The position numbers and the translations under genes are program-made. The notes beneath the pieces were generated by a model. That model ran no database searches and was not told the origin of the DNA. It saw nothing but the letters and a program-made list of their open reading frames with translations. A stretch of 33,621 nt of DNA, taken from NCBI GenBank assembly GCA_018663865.1, contig JABJPM010000022.1, forward strand, positions 1 through 33,621, written 5' to 3'. Positions 22,546 to 31,751 of this stretch are shown piece after piece. The first letter of the stretch is position 1. The number at the start of each line of letters is the position of its first letter. This stretch comes from Candidatus Woesearchaeota archaeon. Lineage in GTDB: Archaea; Nanobdellota; Nanobdellia; SCGC-AAA011-G17; PNOQ01.

Positions 22546-23472
22546 ATGGTAAAACCAAATTTATTTATTGTCGGGGCCCCAAAATCTGGCACTTCAGCAC
22601 TATACCGTTTTTTAAAACAACATCCAGATATTTTTATGCCGAAATACAAGGAACCTCATTTCTTCAGTAAAGATCTCCAGAAAGAAAGTGATATTTTTCA
22701 TGGTTTTTTAAAACATTATCCCTTCAGGAGTGAAGATCAGTATCTTTCTTTATTTTCTGGAGCAAAGGATGAAAAAATAATTGGTGATGCATCCACTCAT
22801 GCATTATTTTCCAATGTTGCAGCTAAAGAGATTTATAATTTTAATCCAGAATCTAAAATTATTATAATGTTGAGGGAGCCAATAGAATATTTATATTCCC
22901 TCCATTCACAACTATATAAACACCTCGATGAAAATGTGGATGATTTTAAAAAGGCATTACAATTAGAAAAATTTAGAAAAAATGGCGAAGGCATCCCAAA
23001 AACTGCAGAATTTCCTTCAAAACTGCATTACTCCGATTGGGCTAAATTTGATGTTCAGTTGAGTAGATATTTAAAAATTTTCAATAAAAATAAAATTAAG
23101 ATTATAATTTTTGATGATTTTAAGTCAGATAATCTAAAAATTTGTAAAGAAATATTTTCTTTTTTAGGTATAGATGATTCTTTTATTCCAGAAATTTCAA
23201 TAGTACATTCAAATAAAATATTAAAACATCGAAAATTTATGGGATTTATAAAAAATCCAGCGGTATTCAAAATTATGAAAATTATTCCTCGAAAATACTA
23301 TTCTGCCATTGGCAGAAAATTTCATGATGCACTATACAAGAAACAAAAAAGAAACCCCTTGAATGATTCTTTTTCCAATGAATTGAAAAAAATATATAAA
23401 CCAATTGTTGAAAATTTATCTGTAATGATAAATAGGGATTTAATATCCTTGTGGAAATATAATGAAATTTAA
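22546..23472 (+). CDS. PAPS-dependent sulfotransferase
   Basis: A 308-residue sulfotransferase of the Sulfotransfer_1/heparan-type family. The 5'-phosphosulfate loop GAPKSGTSALY is at 10-20, MPKYKEPHFF (32-41) is a family landmark, and the 3'-phosphate-binding segment is IIIMLREPIEYLYSLHSQ (R110, S118). A K-R-N-P-L region occurs near the C-terminus. It has no N-terminal membrane anchor, so it acts in the cytoplasm, probably sulfating a glycan precursor before flipping. No PAPS synthesis genes are in the window. It is transcribed alone, divergent from asnB. Confidence 0.9.
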   Translation: MVKPNLFIVGAPKSGTSALYRFLKQHPDIFMPKYKEPHFFSKDLQKESDIFHGFLKHYPFRSEDQYLSLFSGAKDEKIIGDASTHALFSNVAAKEIYNFNPESKIIIMLREPIEYLYSLHSQLYKHLDENVDDFKKALQLEKFRKNGEGIPKTAEFPSKLHYSDWAKFDVQLSRYLKIFNKNKIKIIIFDDFKSDNLKICKEIFSFLGIDDSFIPEISIVHSNKILKHRKFMGFIKNPAVFKIMKIIPRKYYSAIGRKFHDALYKKQKRNPLNDSFSNELKKIYKPIVENLSVMINRDLISLWKYNEI

Positions 23473-23474
23473 TT

Positions 23475-24473
23475 TCATAATCCTTTTATTATTCCCAAAG
23501 TATAACTTAGATGTTGTAAGGGGATTATCCATAAACTTTTTATTGCATTAAGTTTTTTAAATGATGTCCCAATTTTTATTGCTGTCAAGGTTATTGCTAT
23601 AGGGTACAATCCCAATCCAATTATTGCAAACTTTAAAAATAATTCATTAATCAAAGACAAAATTATTGAAATCAAGATTGAACTAAAATAAATCAATGGT
23701 AAAAAACCATACCATCTTTTTTTTATAAATTGAATTTTGTTTTTTTGTTTTTTTAAGATTTTTGAACTCGCTTCACCATATTTAAAAAATTTCCTAAGTT
23801 GTTTTTTTAATGAATCTGGCCTATGGTGCAATACTATTGCATTTGGATTAATGAAAAATCTTCCCCCTTTTTGATGTAATCTGTGGTTAAACTCTCCATC
23901 TTGGCCAACAATCAATGATTCATCTTGCTTGTTTCCTTCCCATGCTTTCTTTTTATATAATGCATTGCAATTAGGAATGGAATTCACCTCTGTTATTTGT
24001 TTTAATATTTTTGTTTGTGCAGTTCCGCCAGCACCCAAGAGGGTTTTTTCTATTTCTGCAAATAATCTTGAAGTTTTCGAATCTGTTTTTGGTATTGGAT
24101 TTATTCCCCCAACACAAATTGTATTTTCTGGAGAATGGTCCATTGTATTTACCAATATTTTTAGCCAATTTTTATCCACTATGCAGTCCCCATCTGTGAA
24201 TGCATAATATTCTGTATCTTTTTCTGATTCTTTAAATCCCCTATTTCTATTTGCAGCAGAACCATTTTTTGTATTTTGAATTAATTTTATTGCATCCTGT
24301 GTTAACGAAAATTGCTCAACTTTTTTATATGTGTCATCATTTGTTTTAGAATCCACTACAACTATTATTTTATAATTTTTATAATCTAAATCAACTAAAC
24401 TGTGTAAAAGGAATTTAATATTCTTTTCTTCATTATATGCGGGAACTATTATAGTTATCTTAGGTTCTATCAT
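23475..24473 (-). CDS. GT-2 glycosyltransferase with C-terminal membrane segments
   Basis: A 332-residue protein. The GT-A domain runs to about residue 230: ITIIVPAYNEEKNI at 6-19, VVVDSKTNDDT, AANRNRGF, FTDGDCIVD (metal site), GGINPIPKT and GQDGEFNHRLHQKGG, with an HHR acceptor motif. Three hydrophobic helices follow, starting LPLIYFSSILISIILS. Such enzymes add sugars to lipid-linked intermediates at the membrane. It overlaps the DUF2304 gene by 14 bp and follows the epimerase gene, so 25720-23475 is one message. The 3' end meets the sulfotransferase stop only 2 bp away. Confidence 0.9.
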   Translation of the reverse strand: MIEPKITIIVPAYNEEKNIKFLLHSLVDLDYKNYKIIVVVDSKTNDDTYKKVEQFSLTQDAIKLIQNTKNGSAANRNRGFKESEKDTEYYAFTDGDCIVDKNWLKILVNTMDHSPENTICVGGINPIPKTDSKTSRLFAEIEKTLLGAGGTAQTKILKQITEVNSIPNCNALYKKKAWEGNKQDESLIVGQDGEFNHRLHQKGGRFFINPNAIVLHHRPDSLKKQLRKFFKYGEASSKILKKQKNKIQFIKKRWYGFLPLIYFSSILISIILSLINELFLKFAIIGLGLYPIAITLTAIKIGTSFKKLNAIKSLWIIPLQHLSYTLGIIKGL

Positions 24474-24789
24474 CTTTTATTGCAATTGTCCTTACTATTT
24501 TAGTAATTTTTCTTTCAGTTTCTTCTATTTTCATGTATAATCTAAATATCATGTATGATAATAGAATTATTAATCCATATAGTCCTGCTTGCGTAGCACT
24601 TTCTATACCAATAAATAAGAAAAAGCTATCTATTAATCCTGGAAATAGTGCAACAAAAATTATTATTATCCAGAAAATTCCCCAGAATGGAGCTTCAAGT
24701 TTATCCAAATTCTTATGTTTTATGTTTGTAAACACTCTGCTTAATGCAAAGATGCTAAATATCATTATTATTATTTGTATTGTGTCCAT
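24460..24789 (-). CDS. DUF2304 small membrane protein
   Basis: A 109-residue protein matching DUF2304 (PF10066): an N-terminal helix IIIMIFSIFALSRVF, a conserved polar loop KNLDKLEAPFWGIFWI, two more helices (last GLYGLIILLSYMIFRLYMK) and a charged C-terminal helix EETERKITKIVRTIAIKD. The function is unknown, but the family is regularly found beside GT-2 glycosyltransferases. It overlaps one here by 14 bp, suggesting a membrane partner subunit. Confidence 0.88.
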   Translation of the reverse strand: MDTIQIIIMIFSIFALSRVFTNIKHKNLDKLEAPFWGIFWIIIIFVALFPGLIDSFFLFIGIESATQAGLYGLIILLSYMIFRLYMKIEETERKITKIVRTIAIKDDRT

Positions 24790-24790
24790 T

Positions 24791-25720
24791 TTATCTCTCC
24801 AACATTATATCGCCATATTTCGATTTTGTTATTTTTTTCATTCCCTCTTTAAAAGAGGTTTTTTTAATTTCAAATTTGTCCCACCATGGGAACATTTCGA
24901 ATTCATCTCCAGATGTTAAAGATAAAACTTGATCTTTTGTAAATTCTTTTTTTCTCAGAATGAAATTGTAAGTTCTTAATAACAATATGAATGTTTTGAT
25001 TGGAATTTTCATAATTAATCTTGTCATTTTTTTTGATTTTAAGATTGTTTTTACCATGTCAATAAAATCTATTGAATCTCCGTTTATTGGATAAATTTTA
25101 TTTTTTGGTTTTTTTTCAATTAATTTTTTTATAATTTTCGCATAATCTTCAACATAAACTGGTTGCCTCGGATGTTTGCCATTTCCAGGTATGGGGAAAA
25201 TTGGACTAAACTTCATGAATTTTATCAACCATCCAACATTTTTATTATCAAATGGCCCATACATCATGGAGGGCCTAAGAGAAACATAGTTTATTCCGCT
25301 TTTTGTCACTATCTCCTCCCCTTCTTTTTTACTTTTTGCATAATTGTCCAATCTGATTGAGATTACTGCTGCCGAACTAGTATGAATTATATATTTAACA
25401 TTAAATTTTTTCATTGCATCAATTATATTTTTTGTTGCGGTTATGTTGTTGTTTTTAAATGGCATATAATCTGTTGCAGAAATTTGGGCATTTAGTTGAA
25501 TGATGGTATCTGCATTTTCAAAAGTTTCTTCCCATTTTGTTTTTTTTGATAAATCTGAATAAACGATCTTAATTTTTGGATGTATTTTTTTTAATAATTC
25601 CAAATTATTTTTATGTTTATCTATAACTACTAATTCATATTCATTTTTCAAAAATGGAACTAAATTATGGCCCACAAATCCGGCCCCACCACAAATGACA
25701 ATTTTCTTCTTTTTATTCAT
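24791..25720 (-). CDS. NAD-dependent epimerase/dehydratase (extended SDR)
   Basis: A 309-residue extended SDR. GGAGFVGHNL at 10-19 binds NAD, D35 after the second strand suggests NAD, then DTIIQLNAQIS, HTSSAAVIS (catalytic Ser) and YAKSKKEGE (Y-x3-K), followed by SLRPSMMYGPFD. It probably epimerises or dehydrates a nucleotide sugar for the glycan; the substrate cannot be read from sequence. It is the first gene of the operon with DUF2304 (1-bp gap) and a GT-2, and has a leaderless promoter. Confidence 0.9.
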   Translation of the reverse strand: MNKKKKIVICGGAGFVGHNLVPFLKNEYELVVIDKHKNNLELLKKIHPKIKIVYSDLSKKTKWEETFENADTIIQLNAQISATDYMPFKNNNITATKNIIDAMKKFNVKYIIHTSSAAVISIRLDNYAKSKKEGEEIVTKSGINYVSLRPSMMYGPFDNKNVGWLIKFMKFSPIFPIPGNGKHPRQPVYVEDYAKIIKKLIEKKPKNKIYPINGDSIDFIDMVKTILKSKKMTRLIMKIPIKTFILLLRTYNFILRKKEFTKDQVLSLTSGDEFEMFPWWDKFEIKKTSFKEGMKKITKSKYGDIMLER

Positions 25721-25741
25721 ATTAGATAAATTCCTATTTTA

Positions 25742-25751
25742 CTTATAAAAC
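25742..25751 (-). promoter_or_regulatory. TATA box of epimerase operon
   Basis: On the minus strand GTTTTATAAG is centred about 26 nt before the ATG at 25720. Confidence 0.55.
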
Positions 25752-25766
25752 TTTGCGTGTTTGATC

Positions 25767-26438
25767 CTATCGTCTTAAAATAAATTTTATTATCATTTTT
25801 ATTCCATTTTTTATGCTCTGCCCACTATGTTTTTTTTCAAGAGAGTGGGTGGAATAAATAACTTCGATTGGAACTTCTTTGAATGATAATTTTTTATTAT
25901 GTATTTCTCCAATAATTTCACTACAAAATTCATATCTATCGAAAGTTACATTGATCTTTCTTATTGCATTTTTATTGAATATTTTAAATCCACTCTGTGA
26001 ATCCCTGACAAATAATCCGAAAAATAATTTTGTGATCAAACTTCCTATGAAATTAGCTATCCTCCTCTGAATTGGCATATTTTCCAAATTTCCAATCATT
26101 CTTGAACCAATTACCACATCATATTTGTCTGCATAATTTAGTAATTTTTTAATATCTTTTGGATTATGTTGGCCATCTGAATCCATGAAAATCGCATAAT
26201 CATAGTTATTTATTTTTGCATAGGTTAAACCAGTGCTTGTTGCCGCACCTGCCCCACGATTGATTATGTGCCCCAATACCCTTGCCCCAGCTTTTTTTGC
26301 AGATTTAACAGTTTCATCTGTTGACCCATCATCTATTATCAGGATATCTTGGAATCCAACTTTTTTAATTTGATTTATAACTTTTGTGATGATTTTTCCT
26401 TCGTTATATGCTGGCAAAATTATTAATATTTTTGTCAT
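25767..26438 (-). CDS. Polyprenyl-phosphate mannose synthase-like GT-2
   Basis: A 223-residue GT-2 enzyme starting MTKILIILPAYNEG, with IDDGSTDET, the GAGAATSTGL donor loop, FMDSDGQHNP (DxD metal site), IGSRM, RRIANFIGS, and DSQSGFKIFNK with RYEFCSEII, the archaeal DPM1/DPMS-like pattern. There is no transmembrane helix. It makes a lipid-P-hexose donor or extends the glycan. A longer frame begins at 26483, but the ATG at 26438 matches the family N-terminus and sits the right distance from a TATA box shared with the divergent 26489 gene. Confidence 0.9.
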   Translation of the reverse strand: MTKILIILPAYNEGKIITKVINQIKKVGFQDILIIDDGSTDETVKSAKKAGARVLGHIINRGAGAATSTGLTYAKINNYDYAIFMDSDGQHNPKDIKKLLNYADKYDVVIGSRMIGNLENMPIQRRIANFIGSLITKLFFGLFVRDSQSGFKIFNKNAIRKINVTFDRYEFCSEIIGEIHNKKLSFKEVPIEVIYSTHSLEKKHSGQSIKNGIKMIIKFILRR

Positions 26439-26458
26439 AATTATTAGATTTGAGTAAG

Positions 26459-26470
26459 CTTTAAATATCT
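26459..26470. promoter_or_regulatory. Shared TATA for divergent genes
   Basis: CTTTAAATATCT lies about 26 nt from both the minus-strand ATG at 26438 and the plus-strand ATG at 26489. Confidence 0.5.
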
Positions 26471-26488
26471 TGTGGGATTCCAATAAAT

Positions 26489-28138
26489 ATGGCCGAAAAT
26501 GATAATTCAGAAGTGCAAATCAATTTTAATAGTATAAAAAAGAATTGGTATGTTTATGTTTTATTGGCTATATTATTATTCGCTTTCGTTTTGAGAGTTT
26601 ATCATGTTGATTATCCGGTCGTAGGATACCATAATTGGAAAGAAACGCATTATTTGACTGAGGCAAGAAATTTTGCTGAGGATGGATTTTTTGCCCATGG
26701 ATTTTTTATTCCTGCGGTGGATTTCCCCCATCTAATTGGAGAATATTCTAATTCTTTTGGGGCGCATACGGACCCATTCCCAATATCTTCTATTTTGATT
26801 TCAATTCTTTTTATGCTATTTGGGGCAAGTTTATTTCTTGCTAGATTTATGATGATCTCATTAAGTTTGGGAACTGTAATATTATTGGCGTTAATTGTAA
26901 AAAAATTATTTAAAAGAAATGACTTATCTTTGATTGTAGCGTTTGTTGCGGCCATTAATCCACTTTTTATATTTTTTGGTAGGCAGGTCCAGGATATTAA
27001 TCCAGCTATGTTTTTAGGATTATTATCTATATTTACATATTTAAAATGGAGAGAAAATAAAAAAACCAAATTGTTGGTATTAGTTGCTATTTTTATGGCA
27101 TTTTCCATAATGGTTAAATATAGTTTTGCTTTGTTTGCAGTTCCAATATTTTTCACATTCCCATTTAAAAAAATAAAAAAATATTTTAAACAAGTTGTTT
27201 TGGCATTAATTTCATTTTTGATCCCATTATTTTCATGGATTTTTTATAGTAGGATCAAATCTGAAGAATTAGATACCAAGCTTGCAGCATCTTATTATGA
27301 TCTTTCTAAGGTTTTTGATTTAGAATTTTGGAATATAATGAAATCCTATGCTGCAGATAATTATACTCTGATTGGAGTTTTATTTGCATTAATCGGATTT
27401 TCTTTATTTTTTTATTTGTATAAAAAGAAATTTTCTTATAATTTCATTTTATGGTATCTTCTGGGGGCGATCCCTTGGTTTTTTGTAATGGCTGATAAAA
27501 TGTCTGGTCACAATTATCATCAATACCCAATCGCGCCGCTGGTAATATTTTTCATATCCTTTAGTTTTTTAGTAATTGCTACAAATATTGCTAAATTTTT
27601 GAAAAAAAGAAATATAAAATGGATCGGAGTATTGATTTTGATGATTGTTTTATTCATCCCCTCTTTAGAATCAAAGGACAGGATGTTTGATGTGCAGTTT
27701 GTTGGATTGGATCTTGCTGGAGACTACATTAATGCTCATTCTCTAGAAGAGGAAAGAATATTTTTCCCAGGACATCAAAGTTATGGCGTTTTATGGCATG
27801 CAGATCGAATGGGATTTGCAGAAATTCCTAATGAAGAAAATATAAAATTTGGAGAGGAAGAAAGAAATGTTACTTGGATTTTCCTATATCAGTGGGGACT
27901 AAATACTCTTAATGAACCGCAATGGGGATATATTTCTAATAACTATGGTCTAGAGCAATTCGCATTTCAATTAAATGCCGATAAAAGTCCAAAGCTCGTT
28001 TATTTGTTGTTGAAAAAAGGTGGATCCTTCAATATGGATGATTTAAATTTATTTCTTCAAGATAATGATAAAGTACAAACGAAATATTATGAATCAACAA
28101 AAGGCAATATACCTCTAATGTACTATTCGGTTAATTAA
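26489..28138 (+). CDS. PMT/GT-39-like membrane protein
   Basis: A 549-residue polytopic protein of the GT-C type: a short acidic cytoplasmic N-terminus, a first helix at about residues 22-38, an extracytoplasmic loop with YHNWKETHYLTEARNFAEDG, about nine to ten further helices, and a C-terminal soluble domain of about 130 residues. The loop has E at the place where PMT enzymes have their acidic catalytic residue. It probably uses a lipid-P-sugar on the outer face, such as the product of the divergent GT-2. A leaderless promoter is shared with that gene. The 3' end overlaps the convergent UPF0104-like gene by 24 bp. Confidence 0.82.
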   Translation: MAENDNSEVQINFNSIKKNWYVYVLLAILLFAFVLRVYHVDYPVVGYHNWKETHYLTEARNFAEDGFFAHGFFIPAVDFPHLIGEYSNSFGAHTDPFPISSILISILFMLFGASLFLARFMMISLSLGTVILLALIVKKLFKRNDLSLIVAFVAAINPLFIFFGRQVQDINPAMFLGLLSIFTYLKWRENKKTKLLVLVAIFMAFSIMVKYSFALFAVPIFFTFPFKKIKKYFKQVVLALISFLIPLFSWIFYSRIKSEELDTKLAASYYDLSKVFDLEFWNIMKSYAADNYTLIGVLFALIGFSLFFYLYKKKFSYNFILWYLLGAIPWFFVMADKMSGHNYHQYPIAPLVIFFISFSFLVIATNIAKFLKKRNIKWIGVLILMIVLFIPSLESKDRMFDVQFVGLDLAGDYINAHSLEEERIFFPGHQSYGVLWHADRMGFAEIPNEENIKFGEEERNVTWIFLYQWGLNTLNEPQWGYISNNYGLEQFAFQLNADKSPKLVYLLLKKGGSFNMDDLNLFLQDNDKVQTKYYESTKGNIPLMYYSVN

Positions 28139-29020
28139 TTTTATTTTTGAGGTGAATACTATCATTAATAATTCTGAAATTACTGTTAATATCCTAAATA
28201 TAATTGGTACCAGTATTGCAATTGGCTGTGGAAATTGGGACGCAAGTAATATCGTCATGGTTCCTTCTCGTACTCCAATTCCCCCCGGGGTTAAAAAACT
28301 AATATATCCAATTACCCATGAAACTGCAAAAATTCCCGAAATATTTAAAATTGAAAAGTAACTTATTTCTGGAAAAATTGATTTTATTGTTAATAATAAC
28401 GAGGTGCCAATAATTATCCAACTTATGCCATATAAAATTAATATTATAATTAATGATGTCCAGGGAATATTTATATTTATTTTTCCTTTCAGTTTCCCCT
28501 TTTTTATTAAAATTTTATTTATTAAGTTATTAAACTTTTCCGACCTTAAAATAATTAAACATGCCAACAATATTAATAATACTGCAGGGGCATTCATTTT
28601 TACTATGCCTGGACTAAAAAGTAAAAATATGGCTATTGCTGAAGCCATCATAGATAGTGTTTCAATAACTAAACTAGTTAATGTTGTTGTTTTTGGAATT
28701 CCGACTTTTTTTGAAAAGTAGGCCCTTCCAAGAAAATGCCATATTTTTCCAGGAGTATACCTTCCAATTTCTGAAATGGATCTTATTTTTATTGCTTTTT
28801 TTATACTTATTTCATATCCGAGATTTTTTATTATAATCTTCCAGATTATTGAATGGATCACATAAAATATTAAAAGTAAACCCAATGATAAAATTATTGG
28901 AAATAAATTAAAATTTTCCACACTTTGAATAAATTCTTGCCAGTTATCAAATAAATTTTTCAATAAAAAATATGAAATTATTGTGATTACTGCAATGCTT
29001 AATAATCCTTTAGATTTCAT
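28115..29020 (-). CDS. UPF0104/LPG-synthase-TM-like membrane protein
   Basis: A 301-residue protein with about eight helices, of the lysylphosphatidylglycerol synthase TM / UPF0104 family (PF03706). The landmarks are IRSISEIGRYTPGKIWHFLGRAY in parts (EIGRYTPGKIW), SLVIETLSMM, and the C-terminal FLTPGGIGVREG, which is highly typical. These proteins accompany glycosyltransferases and may move or present lipid-linked substrates; no aminoacyl-transferase domain is attached. Its ATG overlaps the methyltransferase stop (ATGA), so it is the last gene of the aglB operon. Confidence 0.88.
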   Translation of the reverse strand: MKSKGLLSIAVITIISYFLLKNLFDNWQEFIQSVENFNLFPIILSLGLLLIFYVIHSIIWKIIIKNLGYEISIKKAIKIRSISEIGRYTPGKIWHFLGRAYFSKKVGIPKTTTLTSLVIETLSMMASAIAIFLLFSPGIVKMNAPAVLLILLACLIILRSEKFNNLINKILIKKGKLKGKININIPWTSLIIILILYGISWIIIGTSLLLTIKSIFPEISYFSILNISGIFAVSWVIGYISFLTPGGIGVREGTMTILLASQFPQPIAILVPIIFRILTVISELLMIVFTSKIKLINRIVH

Positions 29021-29721
29021 TTTTGAGCAACCACTATTAATCCTATTCCCCAGGGTAATTTATTAAATAAATTATCTACTTTGAATATATTTGCTAAATA
29101 TTTTGAATGTTTTTTAATTTTAATGTTTTTTAATTTTTCATTTTTTAATGTTTTTAGATATATTTGCCTATGATAAAATCTTGTTAGTGGAAATCCCCAA
29201 TAATGGATGTCTATTATTTTAAATCCATTCATCTTTAATAATTCCATTAACCGTTCTTTTGTATATCTTCTTTTATGTCCTGCCCATTCATCACTTTTAT
29301 CCCATAATTTGGGATTTGCTGGAACACTTAAAAATAATTTCCCATTTTCATTTAGTGTCCGATGAAATTCTTTTATTGCAGTCCCATCATCTTCAATATG
29401 TTCTAACACTTCTGAACAAATTATCCCATCAAAGGTGTTATTTTTGAAATTTAAATTGGTTATATCTCCGCGTTCTAATTTTATATTTGGAGATTGTATT
29501 TTTTTTGAAGTATATTCTATAAATTTTTGAGATAAATCAATTCCAACAATTTTATACTTGCCCTTTGATAATCTTAATGAAAGACTCCCATTTCCGAATC
29601 CAGCATCCAAAATTAATCCTTTTTTTAATTTTTTATTTATTTGATTTAATAATATTGATTCTCGATAATAATGTCGTGGTCCAAAATATTCAGGTTCCGA
29701 TCCCCATTCTGTTTCTTCCAT
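29017..29721 (-). CDS. Class I SAM-dependent methyltransferase
   Basis: A 234-residue Rossmann methyltransferase. Motif I is ILDAGFGNGSLSLRL (E/DxGxGxG-like), then VGIDLSQKFIEY (acidic ribose-binding end), RGDITNLNF, and DGIICSEVLEHIEDD with the LEHI motif; AGHKRRYTKERL is seen in methyltransferases of glycan and lipid-sugar clusters. The likely job is O-methylation of a sugar of the glycan. It lies between a GT-4 gene and the UPF0104-like gene in the aglB operon (1-bp gap and 4-bp overlap). Confidence 0.88.
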   Translation of the reverse strand: MEETEWGSEPEYFGPRHYYRESILLNQINKKLKKGLILDAGFGNGSLSLRLSKGKYKIVGIDLSQKFIEYTSKKIQSPNIKLERGDITNLNFKNNTFDGIICSEVLEHIEDDGTAIKEFHRTLNENGKLFLSVPANPKLWDKSDEWAGHKRRYTKERLMELLKMNGFKIIDIHYWGFPLTRFYHRQIYLKTLKNEKLKNIKIKKHSKYLANIFKVDNLFNKLPWGIGLIVVAQK

Positions 29722-29722
29722 T

Positions 29723-30856
29723 TTAAATAATATTTTTTGTTTTTTTACCTATTGCAGATATTGAATATTTTTCTTTATAAAGGTTATACCCGTTTTGCGA
29801 TATTTCATCAGATAATGTTTTATTTTTAATCAATATATTTATTTTATTTACTAACTCTTTAACACTTCCTTGTTTACAAAAAATTGAATTTTTATTATCT
29901 ACGAACGATCCTTCTATACTTGCGAGACTATCGGAGATTATTACTGGTTTTTTCATAGCAATCATTTGAAAGGTTTTATTTGGTATAACCCTTCCTGCTT
30001 TTGCGCCCAAACCGAAGTGTCCGCCTAAACAAATATCAGATTTATTTATTTCTTGTGGTAATTCATTGTAGGGAATCCAATCAATAAATTTTATATTATT
30101 TATTTTTAATTTTTCATATAATTCTAATATTTTTTTGTGGGTTTGCCCCTTACCAATAATTGTAAATTTTATTTTTGGATTCTCATTAAATATTTTCGCA
30201 GTTTTTAAAATATATTCTACTCCATGGATTGGAGTGAATTTACCATAGAATAATATGTTGATTTCATTATTGTCTTTTTTCTCCAATGGTTTGAAAATAT
30301 CGTCATCTGCCCCAACAGGAACAACTCTTAATTTTTTTTTATTTACTTTCAGTTCTTTTTTAAAATATCTCGCATGTTCGGGCGTATCAAGAATTACGAT
30401 GTTCGCTAGTTTACAAGATAACTGATCTAGCATCATAGTTAATTTTGCAGGAATTGATTTTTTTTTGAATAATTTTCTGTCTAAAACTATTGTATCGTAC
30501 ATTGAAATCATTGGGTTAAATATTATTTTTTTTCTTGGTGCAAGTAATCTTATCAGAATCATATCAAATTGACCCGGATATCCAACAATTATTGTATTAC
30601 TTTTTTTGGATTTTTTATATTTTTTTATTAATTCATTATATCCTTTTAATAAATTTAGAATTATTTTAGTTTTTGATTTGAAAAATTTTCCAGTTTTATC
30701 TTCGGATTTTTCCCATAATGCCTGATGACATTCTATAACCTCCACATTATTCCTTTGCAGGCCTTTTATCATTATCCTGTTTCGAGGGTAATTTTTTTCA
30801 TATGTGCCGAAATACATTACTGCATTATTGGAAACCTGATTTTTTTCTGACTTCAT
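29723..30856 (-). CDS. GT-4 family glycosyltransferase
   Basis: A GT-B fold enzyme of about 377 residues. N-domain: VMYFGTYEKNYPRNRIMIKGL; C-domain: INILFYGKFTPIHGVEYILKTAKIF, FTIIGKGQTHKKI, IPNKTFQMIAMKKPVIISD with the nucleotide-sugar-binding region. The usual E-x7-E motif is partly changed: the region reads AGRVIPNKTFQMIAM, without the first Glu. It probably extends the lipid-linked glycan by retaining transfer. Start choice is uncertain: ATGs at 30871, 30856 and 30817 are in frame; 30817 would avoid overlap with the preceding GT-2 gene. It is part of the aglB operon. Confidence 0.88.
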   Translation of the reverse strand: MKSEKNQVSNNAVMYFGTYEKNYPRNRIMIKGLQRNNVEVIECHQALWEKSEDKTGKFFKSKTKIILNLLKGYNELIKKYKKSKKSNTIIVGYPGQFDMILIRLLAPRKKIIFNPMISMYDTIVLDRKLFKKKSIPAKLTMMLDQLSCKLANIVILDTPEHARYFKKELKVNKKKLRVVPVGADDDIFKPLEKKDNNEINILFYGKFTPIHGVEYILKTAKIFNENPKIKFTIIGKGQTHKKILELYEKLKINNIKFIDWIPYNELPQEINKSDICLGGHFGLGAKAGRVIPNKTFQMIAMKKPVIISDSLASIEGSFVDNKNSIFCKQGSVKELVNKINILIKNKTLSDEISQNGYNLYKEKYSISAIGKKTKNII

Positions 30857-31751
30857 AGTTTTTTGTATCATTCTTTTTTATTATCATTTCTCCAAGCAAT
30901 CCAAGTGAAATTAGTTGAAGTCCCATTAACATCATCACAAATCCAAATATTATAAGACTTATGTGCTCCAAAAATGAATGATTTAAGATAATTTTCAGAT
31001 ATAATGCGATCAATTCCATTATTATTCCTGTTGAACCAGATAGTAATCCTAAACTGCCAAAAAAATGCAATGGCCTATTTGAATAATTTGTTAAAAATTT
31101 TATTGTTATGAAATCAAATAATCCTCGAAATAACCTCATAAATCCATACTTACTTTTGCCATGAATTCTCCTATGGTGTTTAACTCTGATTTCTCCCACC
31201 CGAAATCCTTTTGCTGTTGCTAAAGCAGGTATATATCTGTGCATGTCCCCATATAATTTGAGACTTTTCGCAGTTTCTGATCTATATGCTTTGAATCCAC
31301 AATTCATATCGTGAATTTTTACTCCTGTTGCCTTTCTTGTAACATAATTTGCCAATTTTGAAGGTATTGTTTTTGTTATTGGATCGTTTCTTTTGAATTT
31401 CCATCCACTAACTAGGTCATAATGTTTTATTGCTTCTAAAAATCTTGGAATTTCTCTTGGATCATCCTGCAAATCGCCATCCATTGTGAAAATTATTTCC
31501 CCTATTGCCTCTTTAAATCCTAAATCTAAAGCATATGCCTTTCCAAAATTTCTCCTAAATTCGATTAATTTTATGTTCTTATTGATTAATTTTGTTATTT
31601 CAGAAATTGTTTTATCTGTACTGCCATCATCTATGAATATTATTTCATATGATTTTTTTAACTTTTCTAATACTTGAATTAATCTTTGATGAAGTATTGC
31701 TATATTTTTTTCTTCATTCAAAACTGGAATTATTATTGATAAATCTACCAT
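30825..31751 (-). CDS. GT-2 polyprenyl-P-sugar transferase with two C-terminal TMs
   Basis: A 308-residue ArnC/GtrB/DPM1-like enzyme: LSIIIPVLNEEKNI at the N-terminus, FIDDGSTDKT, RRNFGKAYALDLGF, TMDGDLQDDP (metal site), and NCGFKAYRSE, then GKSKYGFMRLFRGLFDFI with two C-terminal membrane helices. It makes a polyprenyl-phosphate-linked sugar at the cytoplasmic face. I choose the ATG at 31751, which follows a strong Shine-Dalgarno and overlaps the aglB stop region; the longer frame from 31763 needs a TTG. It is the second gene of the aglB operon. Confidence 0.92.
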   Translation of the reverse strand: MVDLSIIIPVLNEEKNIAILHQRLIQVLEKLKKSYEIIFIDDGSTDKTISEITKLINKNIKLIEFRRNFGKAYALDLGFKEAIGEIIFTMDGDLQDDPREIPRFLEAIKHYDLVSGWKFKRNDPITKTIPSKLANYVTRKATGVKIHDMNCGFKAYRSETAKSLKLYGDMHRYIPALATAKGFRVGEIRVKHHRRIHGKSKYGFMRLFRGLFDFITIKFLTNYSNRPLHFFGSLGLLSGSTGIIMELIALYLKIILNHSFLEHISLIIFGFVMMLMGLQLISLGLLGEMIIKKNDTKNYEVRKKSGFQ

